64,000 nucleotides of DNA from Streptomyces pactum (lineage in GTDB: Bacteria; Actinomycetota; Actinomycetes; Streptomycetales; Streptomycetaceae). Below are positions 60,884 to 64,000 of the stretch, one piece after another. The notes beneath the pieces were generated by a model, which made no database searches, had not been told where the DNA came from, and saw only the letters and a list, made by a program, of their open reading frames with translations. The position numbers were made by a program, and so were the translations under genes. Within the stretch, counting starts at the first letter, position 1; every line of letters starts with the position of its first letter. The stretch covers positions 806,001 to 870,000 of the forward strand of contig NZ_CP019724.1 of the NCBI RefSeq assembly GCF_002005225.1, read 5' to 3'.

Positions 60884-62875
60884 CTAATCCGGCCGGTCCC
60901 GGCCGGGGCCGAGTGCCCGGCGGATCGCGGCGAGCCAGTCGCCGACCGGCCCGAAGGTGAGCAGCCCGCTGCCCGCGCCCGCGATCTCACCGGAGGCGGG
61001 CAGCAGCCGTCCGTACGTCCGCTCCAGGGCCGTACGGTCGCCGAGTTCGAGGGCGAGCGCGGCCTCGGCGCAGCACAGGGCCTCGTACAGGAGGTCGGGC
61101 GGCGGCTCCGGGAGCGCCCTCAGCGCCGTCCGGGCCTCGGCGTGACGGCCGTCGGCGAGGAGCGCGAACGGTGCGGCCCAGGGGCGGTACGGTCCCCAGT
61201 CCGCGCCCGGGTCCACCTCCGCCACACGTCCGTGGGCCAGACGCAGGCCGAGCAGGGCGAGGGGCAGCAGTCCGCGTTCCAGGCCCGGCATGCCGGCACC
61301 GTCGAGCCGCGCGGCGGCGGACCGGTAGGCGGCCTCGGCACTGTCGTACGGGCTGCCGGTGGCGGCCCGGCGCAGGGCTCGGTACCACTCGGTGAAGACG
61401 GCCACGAGCGGCCGTTCGTGCCGTTCGGCCAGGCGGTCGACGGCGCTGGCGTGCTCGTCGGCGGCGGCGAAGTCGGCGAGTGCCGCGCGTGCCTGGAGCC
61501 GGATCAGGTGGCCGAGTACCGCGTGGTTGACGAGGCCGTGCCGGGCGGCGAGCTCTACGAGTTCGGCACCGGTCGCGTCGCGGCGCGGGGCCAGTCCGGC
61601 GGTGGTGCACGACTGCATGAAGACGCCGTTGAGGGCGAAGGCGAGCAGGGCGGGGTCGTCCAGGCGGCGGGCGATCCGCTCGGCCTCGTCCGCCGCCCGC
61701 GGTCCGCGCGCCGACCGGACGCCCCGGGACTCCAGGGCGACGGTGGCCAGCAGACGGCAGCGTGCCGCCTCGGCGTGGGTGTCGTCCGGCAGGGCGGCGA
61801 GGGTGCGTTCGGCCGCCGCGACGATGCGGCCGGCCCGTTCGGGGTCGTCGCTGCGGGTCCAGTTGGCGGGTACGTCGTAGGCGCCGATCACCCGGGCCGT
61901 CAGCTCCGCGTCGCCCGTCTCCTCCGCCGCCTCGACCGCCGTCATACGGTGCTCACGGGCGGCCTCCAGACCGCCGCCGCCGGTGACCGCGAGGGTGCGC
62001 AGCAGGCCCACGGCCGACTCCAGCCGGGCGTGGGCACCGGCGGCGACCGTGCGGTCGTACGCCTCGGTCGCGCGGGCCCACAGCCGGGCCGCCGCCTCCG
62101 CCGGTTCGTCCGACGGGTCCAGGTCCGCGTCCTGGGCGAGGATGCCGGCCTCCAGGCGGCGCAGCCGGGGCCCGGGGTCGATGCCCAGGTGTCCGGCGAG
62201 CAGGGCGCGGGCGCGGCGCAGCACGGCGAGGGCGTCCGCCTGGCGTCCGGTCCGGTACAGGGCCAGGGCGAGCAGCCGCCAGGCCTCCTCGCGCCAGGGG
62301 TGGTCGGTCAGGTGCGCGTCCAGGTCGGGGACCGCCTCGGCGGCCCGGCCCAGGTCCACGAGCAGTTCCGCGCGCCGTTCGACGGCACGCAGCCGCAGTT
62401 CGGTGAGCCGGGAGCGCTCGCCGCGGACCCACTCCTGCCCGCCGAACTCGGCGTAGGCGGGGCCCCGCCACTGCGCCAGAGCCGTCCGGAGCCGGTCCGG
62501 AGCCCGCGTGGCCGGCAGCCGGCCGGCCTCCGCGACGGCCGCCTCGAAACGCCACGCGTCCACGGCGTCCGGCGCCGCGCGCAGGGCGTACCCGGGCCCC
62601 TCGGTGACCAGCAGCCGGGCCGGGGCCCGCGGCGGGCGGTCGGGTTCCAGGGCGCGGCGCAGATCCCCCACGAAGGTGCGCACCGCGCCCACGGCCCGCG
62701 GCGGCGGTGCGTCCTCCCACAGGTCCTCGACCAGGCGGGCCAGCGGGACGACCCGCCGCCGGGCCAGAAGAAGGCGGGCCAGCACGGCGCGGTGCCGGGG
62801 GCCCTTGAGAGCGAGCACGTCGCCGGCGCGTTCGGCCGTGACCGGCCCGAGCACACCGAACGTGACCGCTTCCAT
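60884..62875 (-). CDS. SARP-type regulator with BTAD domain and TPR-like C-terminus
   Basis: The product is 663 residues. The N-terminal winged helix (FGVLGPVTAERAGDVLALKG, then RHRAVLARLLLARRRVVPLA and VGAVRTFVGDLRRALEP) is an OmpR-like DNA-binding fold. The BTAD domain (about 95-250) includes WRGPAYAEFGGQEWVRGERS, RRAELLVDLGRAAEAVPDLD and WRLLALALYRTGRQADALAV. The remaining 400 residues are helical with TPR-like pairs; no NB-ARC P-loop is seen. It resembles medium-size SARP activators of antibiotic clusters. ATG 62875 was chosen (MEAVTFGVLGP). It is divergent from the hydrolase gene and 30-bp direct repeats lie between them. Confidence 0.9.
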   Translation of the reverse strand: MEAVTFGVLGPVTAERAGDVLALKGPRHRAVLARLLLARRRVVPLARLVEDLWEDAPPPRAVGAVRTFVGDLRRALEPDRPPRAPARLLVTEGPGYALRAAPDAVDAWRFEAAVAEAGRLPATRAPDRLRTALAQWRGPAYAEFGGQEWVRGERSRLTELRLRAVERRAELLVDLGRAAEAVPDLDAHLTDHPWREEAWRLLALALYRTGRQADALAVLRRARALLAGHLGIDPGPRLRRLEAGILAQDADLDPSDEPAEAAARLWARATEAYDRTVAAGAHARLESAVGLLRTLAVTGGGGLEAAREHRMTAVEAAEETGDAELTARVIGAYDVPANWTRSDDPERAGRIVAAAERTLAALPDDTHAEAARCRLLATVALESRGVRSARGPRAADEAERIARRLDDPALLAFALNGVFMQSCTTAGLAPRRDATGAELVELAARHGLVNHAVLGHLIRLQARAALADFAAADEHASAVDRLAERHERPLVAVFTEWYRALRRAATGSPYDSAEAAYRSAAARLDGAGMPGLERGLLPLALLGLRLAHGRVAEVDPGADWGPYRPWAAPFALLADGRHAEARTALRALPEPPPDLLYEALCCAEAALALELGDRTALERTYGRLLPASGEIAGAGSGLLTFGPVGDWLAAIRRALGPGRDRPD

Positions 62876-63050
62876 GTTCCGTCCGCTCCGATCCGCCACC
62901 GCCCGTGCGCTCACCACGGTACGCGTGCTGATCCGTTGCTGATCCGGGCCCGGCAGGCTCGAAGGCGTCATCAGCGTGCTGCACGCGGACCCGACGTGAG
63001 CGGGCCCTGGGGGGCAGCCCTGATGCCAGCAGTCCCGCCATCAGCGGTTC

Positions 63051-63150
63051 CGGCATGGGCGGAGCTGATGTGAGCAGCCCCGACATGAGCGGACCTGAGG
63101 TGAGCAGACCCGACATGAGCGGACCTGAGGTGAGCAGACCCGACATGAGC
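63051..63150. repeat. 30-bp direct repeats between SARP and hydrolase genes
   Basis: Two exact 30-bp units (63081-63110 and 63111-63140) each contain TGAGC, TGAGG and TGAGC. They are followed by a 10-base partial unit and preceded by a degenerate unit (63051-63080, five changes). The unit is a multiple of three and in frame with the downstream gene. Confidence 0.85.
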
Positions 63151-63168
63151 AGAAAGGCACATACCAGC

Positions 63169-64000
63169 ATGGAACCGACCATCCCGGGCTTCGACCACGA
63201 CCGCGTCACGGTCGCCGACGGTGTCGCCCTGAACGTGGCCGTCGGCGGCTCCGGCAGCCCGATCGTGCTGCTGCACGGCTTCCCGCAGACCCATCTGATG
63301 TGGCGGCACGTCGCCGCCGACCTCGCGGCCGACCACACCGTCGTCTGCCCCGACCTGCGCGGTTACGGCGCCAGCGACAAGCCGGCCGACCCGGACGGCA
63401 CCGCCTACGCCAAGCGGACCATGGCCGCCGACGTCGTCGCCCTCGCCCGCGCGCTCGGCCACGAGCGTTTCGCGCTGGCCGGGCACGACCGGGGCGCCCT
63501 CGTCGCGGTGCGGGCCGGGCTCGACCACCCGGACGCGGTGACGCACCTGGCCGCGCTGGACGTGCTGCCGACCCTCGACATGTGGGACGTCCTGCGCGGC
63601 ACCACGGCGGCGGTCGGCTTCCACCTCTACCTGATGGCGCAGCCTCCCGGACTGCCGGAGCAGTTGATCGGCGCCGCGCCGGACGCCTTCTTCGGTCACT
63701 TCCTCGACATCTGGACACGCAACCCGGACGCCCTGCCCGCCGACGTACGCGCCGCCTACCTCGAGGCGTCCCGCGAGGCGGTGCCGTCCATCGTGGCCGA
63801 CTACCGTGCCTCGGCCGGCATCGACGTCGCCCACGACCGGGCAGACCGCGACAACGGCAACCGGCTGCGGATGCCCGTGACCGTCCTCCAGCAGGACTGG
63901 GGTGCCGCCCTCGGCTACGACGCCGCCGCGCTGTGGCGGGCGTGGGCCCCGGACTTGCGGCACGAAACCGTCGACTGCGGCCACTTCATGGCGGAGGAGG
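63169..64000 (+). CDS. Alpha/beta-hydrolase (haloalkane dehalogenase/epoxide hydrolase type), partial
   Basis: The first 277 codons are present and the gene runs past the right edge. The oxyanion motif is PIVLLHGFPQTHLMWRHVAA, then PDLRGYGASDKPADPDG, the nucleophile Asp in ALAGHDRGALVAVRAGLDHP, and a final His in ETVDCGHFMAEE. The GHDRG Asp nucleophile is as in epoxide hydrolases and fluoroacetate dehalogenases, but the second Arg of the dehalogenase GGRTG is replaced by ALVA. ATG 63169 has AAAGG upstream. The frame remains open upstream through the 30-bp repeats, so a longer start at 63145, 63115, 63085 or 63055 is possible. It is divergent from the SARP gene. Confidence 0.85.
   Translation, partial: MEPTIPGFDHDRVTVADGVALNVAVGGSGSPIVLLHGFPQTHLMWRHVAADLAADHTVVCPDLRGYGASDKPADPDGTAYAKRTMAADVVALARALGHERFALAGHDRGALVAVRAGLDHPDAVTHLAALDVLPTLDMWDVLRGTTAAVGFHLYLMAQPPGLPEQLIGAAPDAFFGHFLDIWTRNPDALPADVRAAYLEASREAVPSIVADYRASAGIDVAHDRADRDNGNRLRMPVTVLQQDWGAALGYDAAALWRAWAPDLRHETVDCGHFMAEE

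Noticed and set aside
63003..63150. A CRISPR-like array because of 30-bp repeats
   Set aside because: The repeats are directly adjacent without spacers, and no cas gene is present.

Overview
The window is high-GC actinobacterial DNA. Codon use, GGAGG-type ribosome sites, frequent GTG/TTG starts, overlapping stop/start operons, secreted CBM13 glycosidases, a SARP regulator, an F420-type PPOX enzyme and an HrdD-like sigma factor all point to Streptomyces. The density of secreted CAZymes, short tandem repeats, gene stubs and frameshifted genes suggests an accessory part of the chromosome rather than the conserved core. I saw no rRNA, tRNA, CRISPR array, transposase or prophage.

Layout. 1-1988: a leftward operon that begins with a 61-residue peptide gene and continues through two large proteins of unknown function into a paralogue cut by the window edge; this is the best candidate for an undescribed system. 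2288-5970: methyltransferase, MscS channel, a small membrane protein, and a CtaG plus DUF2243 pair. 6041-16868: a photo-response-like neighbourhood. A divergent ECF-like sigma factor and MerR-type regulator are both broken by frameshifts, while an F420/PPOX-type enzyme, an MMPL exporter with its MarR regulator, a DUF2867-type reductase, an intact DNA photolyase, small stress-type proteins and an FAD amine-oxidase-like enzyme remain. 17123-22815: VOC protein, membrane proteins, a secreted beta-trefoil protein, a methyltransferase, a pentapeptide-repeat protein and an Atu4866 stub.

23070-26766: divergent secreted GH62 arabinofuranosidase and GH10 xylanase, both with CBM13, sharing an 840-base regulatory region rich in GAAA/TTTC palindromes. 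27019-31746: a TetR-controlled module of AtzE/AtzG-like amidase, MFS exporter and metallo-beta-lactamase-fold hydrolase, with matching operator-like sites in front of both transcription units. 32067-42799: a mannan locus with secreted GH26 mannanase, sugar ABC transporter, GH2 beta-mannosidase and LacI repressor. The phosphomannose isomerase there is shortened and the ROK kinase is a frameshifted pseudogene. The beta-mannosidase carries an in-frame copy of a dispersed palindromic repeat that is also found at 48669-48712.

42977-55013: housekeeping and redox genes (AGCS symporter, pirin, TPR protein, PepSY protein, peptide deformylase, flavin disulfide reductase, thioredoxin, LacI, TetR plus FMN reductase with a clear operator pair, small secreted protein, TerC). 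55236-60401: a polysaccharide pyruvyl transferase/FAD oxidoreductase pair, a group-2 sigma factor, a small membrane protein, a CBS protein and a PCC/DUF296 protein. 60884-64000: a SARP/BTAD regulator divergent from an alpha/beta hydrolase that runs off the window, separated by 30-bp direct repeats.

All family assignments are by reading the sequence and from memory; no database search was run.
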